Assembly: GCF_017814945.1 (NCBI RefSeq)
Contig: NZ_JAGIPX010000039.1
Span: 1-64,000 of the forward strand
DNA: 64,000 nucleotides
Reading direction: 5' to 3'
DNA from: Paraburkholderia sp. LEh10
Lineage (GTDB): Bacteria > Pseudomonadota > Gammaproteobacteria > Burkholderiales > Burkholderiaceae
In this document: positions 18,165-26,374 of the stretch, one piece after another
How positions within the stretch are numbered: the first letter of the stretch is position 1
Layout of the letters: each line of letters begins with the position of its first letter
Notes under the pieces: generated by a model
The model's database searches: none
The model's input: the letters and a program-made list of their open reading frames with translations, nothing else
Told to the model about the DNA's origin: nothing
Program-made: the position numbers and the translations under genes

Positions 18165-18455
18165 ATGTCTTCGTCCTCTTATCGGGAACTCGAGCGCGAT
18201 GTTGCGCATCTCAAGGCTGTGATCTCGTTGCTCGAACTGAACAGAGCGTATTTTGCAGTGCGCAGCCCCGTGAACGATCCGGCGTATTGGAAGGCGCGCC
18301 TGAGAATTGCGCTGAATAGCACCGCATGTGACGATGCTATCGCCGCGCAGATCGAGGGTCTGCTCGGACGATTAGCCCTGTTACAAGCCGACGTCGACGG
18401 CGATCAAGGCTCTGACCGCAGAACACGGGCTCGAGCGTCACCGAGGAGCACTTAG
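18165..18455 (+). CDS. Small helical hypothetical protein (96 aa)
   Basis: A short protein of unknown function, probably cytoplasmic since there is no signal peptide. ATG 18165 follows GGAGCCGCC. The N-terminal half looks like an amphipathic helix or coiled coil (ELERDVAHLKAVISLLELNR), followed by SPVNDPAYWKARLRIALNST and a second helix (AIAAQIEGLLGRLALLQADV), then a basic tail. The class II-like spacing of the FNR box makes it a probable member of the low-oxygen regulon. I cannot name a family. Confidence 0.65.
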   Translation: MSSSSYRELERDVAHLKAVISLLELNRAYFAVRSPVNDPAYWKARLRIALNSTACDDAIAAQIEGLLGRLALLQADVDGDQGSDRRTRARASPRST

Positions 18456-18499
18456 CGCTACGGCTGGAGCGAACACGGATACGGAAGATCTGCTCAGGC

Positions 18500-18976
18500 T
18501 TATTCGCCCATCAGCTTTCCCCGCATCGGCAGCCGGATCATGTCGACGTGACCGGGCAGATTCCCCGACAATTCGTTTTCCGTGTAGCTGAAATACACCA
18601 CTGCCAGGCGGCCCGGGTCCAATATCCGAAACACGTGCACGGTGCTGAAAATCGGATCCGTTGATGCGTCGAACACTTGCGCGCGTCGTGGCAGCTTGCC
18701 CGTCGCCTCCAGTTTGCCCACCTGATGACAGGAGACTTCCGCATCAGATGTGCCCGTAGTCGGCGCGTTATCACGGAAGCTATTCTCGTCGTGCGATCGG
18801 GAGAGGTAACAGGTGACGCCTTTCAGGAGAGGATCGTCAAATGCCAAAATACTGATCTCGCCGCCATAGCGGTGAGAGTGGGTTGCGATTCTCGCTAATT
18901 CCTCGCCAGCAACAGGGAATGTCATGCAGGTTGCCAGAATTGCCGAGGTACAGAGTGTTGCAAGACGACGTGCCAT
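18500..18976 (-). CDS. CreA-family secreted protein
   Basis: A 158-aa exported protein of the CreA family (function unknown, widespread in Proteobacteria). The signal peptide ends near residue 24 (MTFPVAGEELARI). Family blocks are ISILAFDDPLLKGVTCYLSR, DAEVSCHQVGKLEATGKLPR, VFDASTDPIFSTVHVFRILD and VYFSYTENELSGN, with the two conserved cysteines in VTCYLS and VSCHQV. Length is normal. It is a single-gene unit with an FNR promoter on its 5' side, which is unusual for this otherwise housekeeping-looking family. Confidence 0.85.
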   Translation of the reverse strand: MARRLATLCTSAILATCMTFPVAGEELARIATHSHRYGGEISILAFDDPLLKGVTCYLSRSHDENSFRDNAPTTGTSDAEVSCHQVGKLEATGKLPRRAQVFDASTDPIFSTVHVFRILDPGRLAVVYFSYTENELSGNLPGHVDMIRLPMRGKLMGE

Positions 18977-19045
18977 GATGTGTCTCCCATTCTCGCCTGG
19001 AATGCCAGAACGAAAGCCATTGATGGACGTCTGGCCGGTTAAGCC

Positions 19046-19086
19046 AGCTTACGGGGCTCCATCTTTTGAGGATTGACCGATATCAA
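19046..19086 (-). promoter_or_regulatory. FNR/Anr-type promoter of the creA-like gene
   Basis: TTGACCGATATCAA at 19073-19086 is followed on the reverse strand by TAAGCT (19051 to 19046), at class II spacing. The start codon is at 18976. Confidence 0.75.
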
Positions 19087-19200
19087 CGGGCGATCAGGCA
19101 TCGTCGGGACCGTTCTGCGCAAGGTGCGGACGTCAGCGATGCGGTTCTGAAGAATTGACCTGATGTCCCAGTCGACTCAACGCAACGCGCTGCGTGGTCT

Positions 19201-20673
19201 TCAAGCGCTCCTCGCCTCAATAGCGGAGAGCGGCAGCAAAACGGTTACTGCGAAGCCCTGGCCGGGAGCGCTCTGGACTGTCAGTTCGCCGCTCAGGGCC
19301 GCGACTCTTTCGCGCATGCCTATTAAACCGAACGAGCCTGGAGACGGTCGAACATCGTTTCGACAGCCGCGTCCGTTGTCTGCGATACGCACGATACAAT
19401 GTGATTCGCTGCTCGCGATCTCAAGCGTAACCTGCGTCGCGCCGGCATGGCGTGCCACGTTGGTCAGTGCCTCCTGAACAATCCGGAACACGGCAGTGGA
19501 GCTGTCGTAATTGAAGTCGATATTATCCGCGTCGATATGCTGGACGACGGATATCGGGTATCTCGACGAGAACCGTTCGATGAACCACTCGATAGCGGGC
19601 AGCAGCCCAAGATCGTCGAGCATGGCGGGACGCAAATCGGTCGCTATGCGCCGTACAGAAACGACCAACTGATCGATTAGCGCATAGATATTGCTCATGT
19701 CGGCCTTTTCGTTCGTCGCGTCGACATCTCCGGTACGATTGCCATTTTTCGCGCATTCAATCTTGAGCGCGGCCAGTTGTTGACCGAGATCGTCGTGCAG
19801 TTCGCGTGCAATCCGGGTCTTTTCCTCCTCGCGGGCTCGCTGAATGTTCGCCGACAGCCGTTTCAGTTCTTCGCGCGACTCACGCAGCGCCTCGTCGGCA
19901 AGTCGACGCTCGGTTACGTCGATAACCCATCCGACCATGCGGTAGGCTTCGCCGGACTGATTCCACAGCGCCTGGCCTCGCGCGTGCACCCAACGGTATT
20001 CACCGGTTTTTGTGCGTATCCGGTATTCGATCTCATAGGCGCACCTTTGCGCGAGGTGCGCGGCGAGCTTTGTCCTGACTCGTTCGACGTCGTCCGGATG
20101 TATCAAGTCGAGGATGAGCTGGCTGTCATTGGGCAGTTCGTGCGCCTCGTACCCCACGATTTCCTTGAATTGGGGCGACAGATAAACGGTGCCTGTCTGT
20201 GGATTCCAATCCCACAGTCCAGCGCTTGCGCCCCTGACTGCGAGCTGAAACCGTTCCTCGCTTTCCTTGAGCGCCTTCGCGATCCGATGACGCTCTATTG
20301 CATAACGTATGGCGCGACCAAGCTCCGACGAGTTGATGTCCCGCTTTGACAGATAGTCCTGTGCGCCCTCCTGAATCGCCTTTAGCCCCACCGACATATC
20401 TTCAAGTCCTGTCAGAACCAGTACAGGCAGTTCAGCGGCATGCTGCTGCAACGCTCTGAACGTTTCGATTCCTTGTGCGTCCGGCAACCCCAGATCCAGA
20501 AGCACGATATCAAACTGCGTCGACCGAATACTCTTAAGCGCATCGGACAAAAGGCTGGCATGGAACAAGCGGTGCTGAAAATCCAGCACGTCAGACAGTG
20601 CTTCCTTTATCAGCAAGGCGTCCGTGGGGCTGTCCTCAACGAGCAGGACCCGGACTTCCGGTGCCGCGTTCAT
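19201..20673 (-). CDS. Receiver-PAS-histidine kinase (HisKA_3 type)
   Basis: A soluble 490-aa signalling protein. An N-terminal receiver domain (1-125; ILLVEDSPTDALLI-like start, VLLDLGLPDAQG acceptor block) is followed by a PAS/PAC domain at about 140-260 (GLWDWNPQTGTVYLSPQFKE, YRWVHARGQALW). A NarX/DegS-type kinase core follows, with the H-box RIARELHDDLGQQLAALKIE and an HATPase ending in GSFGLIGMRERVAALSGELT. Such kinases phosphorylate NarL/FixJ-type regulators. The FixJ-type regulator at 26375 is the nearest unpaired candidate. The gene overlaps the preceding receiver gene by 4 bases and ends a three-gene operon. Confidence 0.9.
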   Translation of the reverse strand: MNAAPEVRVLLVEDSPTDALLIKEALSDVLDFQHRLFHASLLSDALKSIRSTQFDIVLLDLGLPDAQGIETFRALQQHAAELPVLVLTGLEDMSVGLKAIQEGAQDYLSKRDINSSELGRAIRYAIERHRIAKALKESEERFQLAVRGASAGLWDWNPQTGTVYLSPQFKEIVGYEAHELPNDSQLILDLIHPDDVERVRTKLAAHLAQRCAYEIEYRIRTKTGEYRWVHARGQALWNQSGEAYRMVGWVIDVTERRLADEALRESREELKRLSANIQRAREEEKTRIARELHDDLGQQLAALKIECAKNGNRTGDVDATNEKADMSNIYALIDQLVVSVRRIATDLRPAMLDDLGLLPAIEWFIERFSSRYPISVVQHIDADNIDFNYDSSTAVFRIVQEALTNVARHAGATQVTLEIASSESHCIVRIADNGRGCRNDVRPSPGSFGLIGMRERVAALSGELTVQSAPGQGFAVTVLLPLSAIEARSA

Positions 20674-21122
20674 GATCTGGCGGGAGGCAAGGTCACCACG
20701 CCGAACCAGAAATCACTGATTCTGTGCACGACCTCGACAAACCTGGTGAAGTCGACCGGCTTGGTTATATAGCAGTTCGCATGCAGCCCATATGTCCTCG
20801 CCACATCTTCTTCTGACTTGGAAGTCGTCAACACGACGACTGGAATGTTCATCAGCTCGGGATCCGCCTTCAGTTCCTGAAGAACTTCGCGTCCGCTCTT
20901 TTTGGGCAGGTTCAGGTCGAGAATGATCAAACCGGGTCGTGGCGCATCGCTATGCCTGCCTTCGCGCCTTAGAAATTCCATCGCCGCAACGCCATCCCCG
21001 GCTACGTGCAAAGGGTTGAGCAGCTTGTAGTACTCGAACGCTTCACGCGTAATCATGACGTCAGTCGGGCTATCCTCGACCAGGAGGATATGGATCGGAT
21101 CGTCGGCGGCCTGCGTAAGCAT
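20670..21122 (-). CDS. Single-domain response regulator (Rcp1-like)
   Basis: A 150-aa stand-alone receiver without output domain. It starts MLTQAADDPIHILLVEDSPT, carries the acceptor in GLIILDLNLPKKSG and the lysine in CYITKPVDF. This subtype commonly pairs with bacteriophytochrome-like kinases whose DHp domain reads YVASHDLQEPL, which is just what the upstream gene encodes. Start and stop lie 3 bases from and 4 bases inside its neighbours, so the three genes form one tightly coupled operon. It probably shuttles phosphate between the upstream kinase and the downstream receiver-kinase. Confidence 0.9.
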   Translation of the reverse strand: MLTQAADDPIHILLVEDSPTDVMITREAFEYYKLLNPLHVAGDGVAAMEFLRREGRHSDAPRPGLIILDLNLPKKSGREVLQELKADPELMNIPVVVLTTSKSEEDVARTYGLHANCYITKPVDFTRFVEVVHRISDFWFGVVTLPPARS

Positions 21123-21125
21123 GAG

Positions 21126-22637
21126 CTACTCCCGCGGGTTGTGCTGTGGTGGGATACGGTCTTCAGTTACCGCGTTTAGCGTGAAGAAGAATGTCGTGCC
21201 GTCGCCCGGTTGGGACTCGACCCAGATGCATCCTCCGTGCTGCTCGACGATACGCTTGCAGAGCGCAAGGCCGATCCCCGTCCCGGGGTACTCGGCCCGG
21301 GAATGAAGGCGCTGAAAAATCATGAATATCCGGTCGAAGTATTGGGGGTCGATGCCGATACCATTGTCCTTCACTGAAATCACCCATCTGCCCCCTTCAA
21401 GGCGTGCACCGATGTCGACACACACAGCCCGATCGACCTGCCGAAACTTGACTGCATTGCCGATCAGATTCTGAAACAGCAGTGCGAGTTGCGTCGGAAT
21501 CGCCATGACGGAAGGCAGTGCACCCCGAGTGATCTGCGCGCCGGACTCCTGCAGCACGACGCTCAAGCTCTTCAGTGCCTGGTCAAGTGCGGCAGCACAC
21601 TCAGTCAACTGCTGAACTGCGCCCGACCGTCCGACACGGGAATAGGAGAGCAGGTCGTCAATCAGCTTTTGCATCCGCGTCGCGCCATCCACTGCGTGCG
21701 TGATGAACTCATCTGCGCGCGCGTCGAGCTGTCCTTGATAGCGACGCTGAAGCAGCTGAAGCGGACCTGCAACGGCACGTAACGGTTCCTGCAGATCGTG
21801 GGAAGCCACGTACGCAAACTGTTCGAGATCCTGGTTCGAGCGGGCGAGTTCTTCCGTCCTGCGTATGAGTTCCTGTTCCGCGCGCTTTCTCTCCGTGATG
21901 TCGACTATGGCGGCGAGCACGAAGTTTTCATCGGAGGTCGTGACTGGATTGAGCCCGATCTCCACAGGAAACTCCGAGCCGTCCTGACGAAGGCCGTACA
22001 GGTCACGCCCTCTGCCCATCGGGCGGGGTTTCAGATCACGCAGATAGGCGGTGCGAAAAACTTGATGACCTTTCCGGAAACGTTCTGGCACAAGCGTTTC
22101 GATCGACTTCCCGAACAACTGCTCGCGGCCATAGCCGAACAGATTCTCGGTCTGCGCATTCACGAGGACGATCTTTCCTTCCTGATCCACCATCACCATC
22201 GCATTCGGCGCAGCTTCCACCACTTGCCGGAAGCGCTCCTCCAGGCGTCTGCGTTCGGTGATGTCCACGATGGCGGCAAGTACAAACATGCCCTCGGCCG
22301 TCGCAACAGGGTTCAGCCCGATTTCGACGGGAACTTCGGTACCGTCCTTTCGCAGCGCAAACAGGTCACGGCCGGTGCCCATCGGTCTGCTCCTCAGGTC
22401 GCCGTAGAACATGCGGCGGTAGTCTGGATGCGCGCGGCGCAGGCGCTCGGGCACGAGCATGTCGACACTGTTTCCGACAAGTTCGCTGCGCAGATAGCCG
22501 AAAAGCTTTTCCGCCTGCACGTTGACGAGAACAATCAGACCCTCGCGGTCGGCCATGACCATCGCGTTGGGTGCGGCTTCTACGACTTGCCGGAAAAGCT
22601 CGTGAGTCAAGCTGCTCAGTTGCCTGTACGGCTCCAT
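21126..22637 (-). CDS. Soluble PAS-PAS sensor histidine kinase
   Basis: A cytoplasmic kinase of 503 aa from ATG 22637 (CGGAG site); upstream in-frame starts lack ribosome sites. Two closely similar PAS domains come first. Both open with FRQVVEAAPNAMVM and contain LVN-Q-E-LFGY and KDGTEVPVEIGLNPV-type blocks, showing a tandem duplication. A short coiled coil leads to the DHp helix (LEQFAYVASHDLQEPLRAVA) and an HATPase domain (LLFQNLIGNAVKFR, VKDNGIGIDPQYFDRIF, GTGIGLALCKRIVEQHGG). No membrane segment is present, so it senses an internal cue such as redox state or a bound ligand. It heads the three-gene sensor operon. Confidence 0.9.
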   Translation of the reverse strand: MEPYRQLSSLTHELFRQVVEAAPNAMVMADREGLIVLVNVQAEKLFGYLRSELVGNSVDMLVPERLRRAHPDYRRMFYGDLRSRPMGTGRDLFALRKDGTEVPVEIGLNPVATAEGMFVLAAIVDITERRRLEERFRQVVEAAPNAMVMVDQEGKIVLVNAQTENLFGYGREQLFGKSIETLVPERFRKGHQVFRTAYLRDLKPRPMGRGRDLYGLRQDGSEFPVEIGLNPVTTSDENFVLAAIVDITERKRAEQELIRRTEELARSNQDLEQFAYVASHDLQEPLRAVAGPLQLLQRRYQGQLDARADEFITHAVDGATRMQKLIDDLLSYSRVGRSGAVQQLTECAAALDQALKSLSVVLQESGAQITRGALPSVMAIPTQLALLFQNLIGNAVKFRQVDRAVCVDIGARLEGGRWVISVKDNGIGIDPQYFDRIFMIFQRLHSRAEYPGTGIGLALCKRIVEQHGGCIWVESQPGDGTTFFFTLNAVTEDRIPPQHNPRE

Positions 22638-22897
22638 TCGGTCTCCGTCGTTTAAAGATGCAACCGCCATACCGACGCCGCCTGGCGGAGGCCGTGCCCT
22701 TGCCGCGGCAGCGGTAGCTCGTTTATGGCCTACGCACCGTACAAATATGATCGCTCGTTTCTGTCCCTGTGTGTGCTGCCGCCACCTTTGCGCCGGACAA
22801 GTAGGCATCCGGGTTTTCCCTTCCCCGTGCCGACCTTATAAGGGTGAGCCCGAGGCGGAATTTTTCTGCCTCGCGTGAGTGCACGAGGTCAAGCCGA

Positions 22898-22911
22898 TTG
22901 ATACAGGTCAA
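22898..22911. promoter_or_regulatory. FNR/Anr-type box between sensor operon and HPF-like gene
   Basis: TTGATACAGGTCAA matches fully. It lies 89 bases before the forward HPF-like gene and 261 bases from the reverse sensor kinase, so the HPF-like gene is the likelier target. Confidence 0.7.
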
Positions 22912-22999
22912 CGACGACAGTTCGGCGCACGCGATGATGTCAGGGAGGCCTGAGCGGTTAGCAAGGCACGGTGAATCTGGGCACCGGACGGAGGCGAAG

Positions 23000-23320
23000 A
23001 TGGGCATTGGCATGCAGATCGTCTATCAAGGCTTCTGTGGAACGGCACGACTGGAAGGCGAGGCTGCCGCGCAACTGGTACGGCTGGAACGTTACAGCGG
23101 GCTTCTTTCAAATTGCCATCTGGCAATCGAGGAGGTACGTACGCAATCGGCCAAGCCGACCTACGACGTTCGTCTCGATCTGATCACTCGTGCGCGAGAC
23201 TTCAAACCCATCGAACATTGTTCGAGCGAAGATGCGGAACAGGCCATCCGCTGGGCGTTCGATGCCGCGGAAAGGGAACTTCAGGCGACTGAGAATGCAG
23301 CGAAACAGCGGCGGCAATAA
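23000..23320 (+). CDS. HPF/RaiA-like ribosome hibernation factor (106 aa)
   Basis: A small protein of the S30EA/sigma-54 modulation type, which binds the decoding site of idle ribosomes. It begins MGIGMQIVYQGFCGTARLEG, followed by LVRLERYSGLLSNCHLAIEE, YDVRLDLITRARDFKP and a C-terminal helix with AIRWAFDAAERELQA. These match the family order (strand, K/R-LERF helix, CHV-E strand, VRL strand, AI-AFD-ERQL helix), though it is divergent. ATG 23000 follows GGAGGCGAAG; ATG 23012 is an alternative. It lacks the C-terminal dimerisation domain of long HPF. The FNR box upstream would link ribosome hibernation to oxygen loss. Confidence 0.7.
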   Translation: MGIGMQIVYQGFCGTARLEGEAAAQLVRLERYSGLLSNCHLAIEEVRTQSAKPTYDVRLDLITRARDFKPIEHCSSEDAEQAIRWAFDAAERELQATENAAKQRRQ

Positions 23321-23342
23321 CGTCTGGCGGGAGGACACAGTT

Positions 23343-23711
23343 TCAGAGACCACCCTCCGCGAACACGCCGTTCTCGGGATCCGATTCTGTGTTATCGACA
23401 CACTGAATGTGCCACTTACCAATAATGGGCACGTGATGAGCATGGCGGTACCACAACGCTAGACCCGACTCGCCCTCGCACGGAGCTGCGGGCGAACCGA
23501 GATCGAGTCCCGTGAGTTCGCAGATCGCACGGTCGTGGTCCGCGCCATGAATGCGCGTGTTTCCTTTCGGGTACGCCAGGGTACCCCATTCCGGCAGATC
23601 GATCACTGCGTGTCCTTCCCGTGACCATTTGCGCGATTCGCGGTCGAGCCAGAGAACCGCATAAGCTACGTCAGTGCATTCGAATGTATCGATGTGGACC
23701 GTAATTCTCAT
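23343..23711 (-). CDS. Burkholderiaceae hypothetical protein (DUF3564-like)
   Basis: A 122-aa, probably cytoplasmic protein of unknown function. It reads MRITVHIDTFECTDVAYAVL, WSREGHAVIDLPEWGTLAYP, DLGSPAAPCEGESGLALWYR and VPIIGKWHIQCVD, and resembles a small Burkholderia-group family I know as DUF3564; the number is from memory. ATG 23711 follows ACGGAG. It converges with the HPF-like gene (22 bases between the stops). No obvious FNR box stands before it. Confidence 0.6.
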   Translation of the reverse strand: MRITVHIDTFECTDVAYAVLWLDRESRKWSREGHAVIDLPEWGTLAYPKGNTRIHGADHDRAICELTGLDLGSPAAPCEGESGLALWYRHAHHVPIIGKWHIQCVDNTESDPENGVFAEGGL

Positions 23712-23754
23712 CGTAGTCTCCGTGATCGAAAAAGATAAACGCGGAAAAAGAAGA

Positions 23755-24099
23755 TCATTGCGACATGACCCACTCGATCAGTTTATGGGCATCTTCGGCG
23801 GACAGCGGGCCGCCGCGTTCGGGCGGCAGAGGCATGGGCGTGTCCCCCCAATGCGCACGGCCACCTTTTCTGAGCTTGATCTCCAGCATCGCCTTCGCAT
23901 CGGGCACGTCCCGATACCGGTCCGCGATCTGACGAAACGAAGGAGCAAGGAAGGGCGCATCCGACGTGTGACAGAACATGCAATGCTGCTGGTCGACCAG
24001 TTCGGTCGGTTCATCGACTCGCGCATTGGCCGTGTTAAGTCCGGCAGCGAAGAGACCAGAGGTGAAGGCAAGCAGGATGGACCAACGGGCATGAGTCAC
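23755..24099 (-). CDS. Small periplasmic cytochrome c (114 aa)
   Basis: A monoheme class I cytochrome c. GTG 24099 after GAGGAG begins a signal peptide (RWSILLAFTSGLFAAGLNTA). The heme motif is CMFCH (VDQQHCMFCHTSDAPFLAPS), and a methionine in GDTPMPLPPER is the likely sixth ligand. The layout is that of cytochrome c551/c552 electron carriers. It sits between the DUF3564-like gene and the nitroreductase gene, all on the same strand, and could feed a periplasmic oxidase, peroxidase or reductase not encoded in the window. Confidence 0.88.
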   Translation of the reverse strand: MTHARWSILLAFTSGLFAAGLNTANARVDEPTELVDQQHCMFCHTSDAPFLAPSFRQIADRYRDVPDAKAMLEIKLRKGGRAHWGDTPMPLPPERGGPLSAEDAHKLIEWVMSQ

Positions 24100-24135
24100 G
24101 GTAAAGGCTCCTCTATGGATGTGATGATTTTCCTG

Positions 24136-25167
24136 TTAGTCAATGACGTCAGATAGAGGTCGTCTCGGCGAGTGATCGACCTGCGGACCACGGCCCATAC
24201 GTAGCAGCAACTGCGGCGTCGCATCGACGTTCAGCAGGCTTCTTAGCGTTTCGCGCAGCGTCGTGACTTCGATAGGCTGATTGAGGTACGACGCCGTCAG
24301 TCCTCTGGACGCCGCGAGCAGCAGCATCCGTTCGAGCGCCTGCCCGGTCGCCAGCCAGGCTTCGGGGTCGTCGCGTTCCGTGGAGATACCGACGAACAGC
24401 GGCGACCCTTCGACTAGCCGCTGATGCGTGGCCGGTGCGCCGGCGCCAACGTCAAACACACGAACGACCGACGTGACCAGGGGCGCCGCGATATTGAGCA
24501 GCCCGCCGACAGCCGCGCCATACGCGGGCATACCATCATCCCGGCGGCGCGAATGAATCCAGCTCGCGAGCTCCCTCCGAAAGCGCGCATCGGCGAATTG
24601 CGCATGGTCTGCCTCAGCTATCAACTGAGCGATCGCGTGTCGTGCAGTCTCCGCTTCCACGCAAGTCGCGATCGCACCTTCCGCGTCACACGCGGCGGTC
24701 AGATCCCACTGAAGGCGCGGCGCTACGGGTTCGTCGACGAATGGCGTCCGGGTTGTAACGCGGGTCGTCAACGCAACGAACAGAGTGGCTAGCGCTTTGT
24801 CGAGGTGACCATCTCGTGAGACTCGCAACTGGGCGACGATGTCGGGATCGGATTCGGAGGGAAATACGGTGATCGCATAGGACAGCCCGAAATGGCTCAA
24901 TGCGACTCGCAGGTTAAGCAGCGCTGCACCGCAACTTATGAGAAGTTCGCGATCGAACGGATCGACAACGGGCAACGCCCGCGTGCGATCCGCGCACACC
25001 TGAACGGTGGGACCATCGACGATGAACCGCCAGGGCTGCGTGTTGTGATTAGAGGGAGCGAGAACCGCGTACTGCAGTGCAAATCGCAACTGCTGTTCGG
25101 GTGACGCGCCAGCATCGAAATCCGTTTCGTTCAGTTCCCACGCGGACAGGGTTATCGCGTTGTTCAT
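24136..25167 (-). CDS. Acg-type nitroreductase family protein
   Basis: A 343-aa flavoprotein-like protein of the Acg family within the nitroreductase superfamily. It has the family's doubled, degenerate fold: LRFALQYAVLAPSNHNTQPW near residue 27 (the FMN-contacting block), LISCGAALLNLRVALSHFGL, and in the second half WLATGQALERMLLLAASRGL. M. tuberculosis Acg (Rv2032) and its paralogues are DosR dormancy genes that bind FMN but lack classical nitroreductase activity; some serve as flavin stores. ATG 25167 follows AAGGAAG. The FNR-type box upstream fits the same dormancy logic here. Confidence 0.82.
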   Translation of the reverse strand: MNNAITLSAWELNETDFDAGASPEQQLRFALQYAVLAPSNHNTQPWRFIVDGPTVQVCADRTRALPVVDPFDRELLISCGAALLNLRVALSHFGLSYAITVFPSESDPDIVAQLRVSRDGHLDKALATLFVALTTRVTTRTPFVDEPVAPRLQWDLTAACDAEGAIATCVEAETARHAIAQLIAEADHAQFADARFRRELASWIHSRRRDDGMPAYGAAVGGLLNIAAPLVTSVVRVFDVGAGAPATHQRLVEGSPLFVGISTERDDPEAWLATGQALERMLLLAASRGLTASYLNQPIEVTTLRETLRSLLNVDATPQLLLRMGRGPQVDHSPRRPLSDVID

Positions 25168-25244
25168 GTGAGATCTTCCTTGGCCCGTGCGACGAGGACG
25201 TCCCTTGCCTGGTGTTTATCGTGGCATGTCATGGCGACTCATCC

Positions 25245-25258
25245 TTGAGGCAAATCAA
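25245..25258 (-). promoter_or_regulatory. FNR/Anr-type box before the nitroreductase gene
   Basis: TTGAGGCAAATCAA has one mismatch (the fifth base). It lies 78 bases before the start codon at 25167. Confidence 0.55.
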
Positions 25259-25333
25259 CGTCTTTATTGACGTCGTCGGTCGTCACGCCTGGGTGCCACC
25301 GATGCTGCACAACCTGCTTCTCGCGCCGCGCGG

Positions 25334-26119
25334 TCAGACCTTTGCGAGCCGCTCGGGGTCGACGATCCGGACCGTTTTGCCGTCGGCATGCACGAGATGC
25401 TCACGCTGAAATCTCGAGAACATACGGCTCACGGTTTCAAGCTTCATTCCAAGGTAGCAGCCAATTTCCTCGCGCGTCATCCGCAGGTGGAACTCAGCAG
25501 CCGAAAAGCCGCGCGTCTTGAAACGCCGGGAGAGATTGAGAAGGAACGTGGCCACGCGCTGCTCCGCCGACATGGTGCCGAGCAGCATCATTTGCACGGA
25601 CTCTCGCACGATTTCGCCGCTCATCATCTGATAGATGTGATGCTGCATGGACTTTACCTCGCGACAGATGATCTCGAGCTGCACGAACGGGATGATGCAG
25701 ACAACACTATCTTCAAGCGCGATCGCGTCGCAGTTGTGCTGGCCGGCACATACGCCATCGAGGCCAAGCGTTTCGCCCGAGATCTCGAATCCCGTCACGT
25801 GCTCCCGACCGTCACGGTGCATGACGACCGTTTTGAACGATCCAGCGCGTATTGCATAGATGCTCTTGAAAGTGTCGCCGGCGCGATACAACGTGTCGCC
25901 GCGTTTGACGGCCTTCGTAGAGCAGATGACCGCGTCGAGCTTCGACAGATCCTCTGCGCTCAGATCAGGCGGCATACAGATGGAGCGCATCGAACACGAG
26001 GAGCATCGCGTCGTGCCTCGACGCGGCGCGTTGCTTTGCTCGGCGGGCCGAATCGGAATGATCGCGGCAACGGCGCGTTCCGGGGCGGGACTGGACATCA
26101 GCGTGTTTGGCGCCAGCAT
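25334..26119 (-). CDS. FNR/Anr-type oxygen-sensing transcription regulator
   Basis: A 261-aa CRP/FNR-family regulator. The N-terminus carries TRCSSCSMRSIC (Cys39, Cys42, Cys48) and a fourth cysteine Cys141 in EDSVVCIIPF, matching the [4Fe-4S] ligands of E. coli FNR, so it should dimerise only without oxygen. The cyclic-nucleotide-like barrel (about 65-145) is followed by the dimer helix and a winged helix with TREEIGCYLGMKLETVSRMF. Glu228, Ser231 and Arg232 match the FNR residues that read TTGAT half-sites. ATG 26119 has a well-spaced GAGGAG. It is the obvious regulator of the many FNR-type boxes here. Its own 250-base upstream region holds the 26333-26350 palindrome. Confidence 0.93.
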   Translation of the reverse strand: MLAPNTLMSSPAPERAVAAIIPIRPAEQSNAPRRGTTRCSSCSMRSICMPPDLSAEDLSKLDAVICSTKAVKRGDTLYRAGDTFKSIYAIRAGSFKTVVMHRDGREHVTGFEISGETLGLDGVCAGQHNCDAIALEDSVVCIIPFVQLEIICREVKSMQHHIYQMMSGEIVRESVQMMLLGTMSAEQRVATFLLNLSRRFKTRGFSAAEFHLRMTREEIGCYLGMKLETVSRMFSRFQREHLVHADGKTVRIVDPERLAKV

Positions 26120-26332
26120 GTGCATCTCCTCATTCGTCAGTTGCGCGCGCGATGCGCGGCAAGGACCTGATCGACTGCGTGCTGAGCCTGGTTATGCTGT
26201 CTTCTTGTCGGGATACGGTGCACGCTTGCCGCATCGGTGTGATGGCGGCGTCGATACGCTTCAAGTATCGGTGCTCGTATCTCAAAAAAGTATCGGCAGG
26301 ACTTTAAGAGGAGATAGGATACGAGGCAATGA

Positions 26333-26350
26333 AGCTAAGAATATTCCTAC
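26333..26350. promoter_or_regulatory. Palindromic element shared with 41491-41508
   Basis: AGCTAAGAATATTCCTAC contains the inverted repeat TAAGAATATTCCTA (26336-26349, one mismatch from perfect). Seventeen of 18 bases match a second copy at 41491-41508. It lies in the upstream region of the FNR-type gene and 26 bases past the end of the FixJ-type regulator gene. It is not an FNR box. A response-regulator operator is a reasonable guess. Confidence 0.5.
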
Positions 26351-26374
26351 CGACATTGACACTAATAAGCTGGG

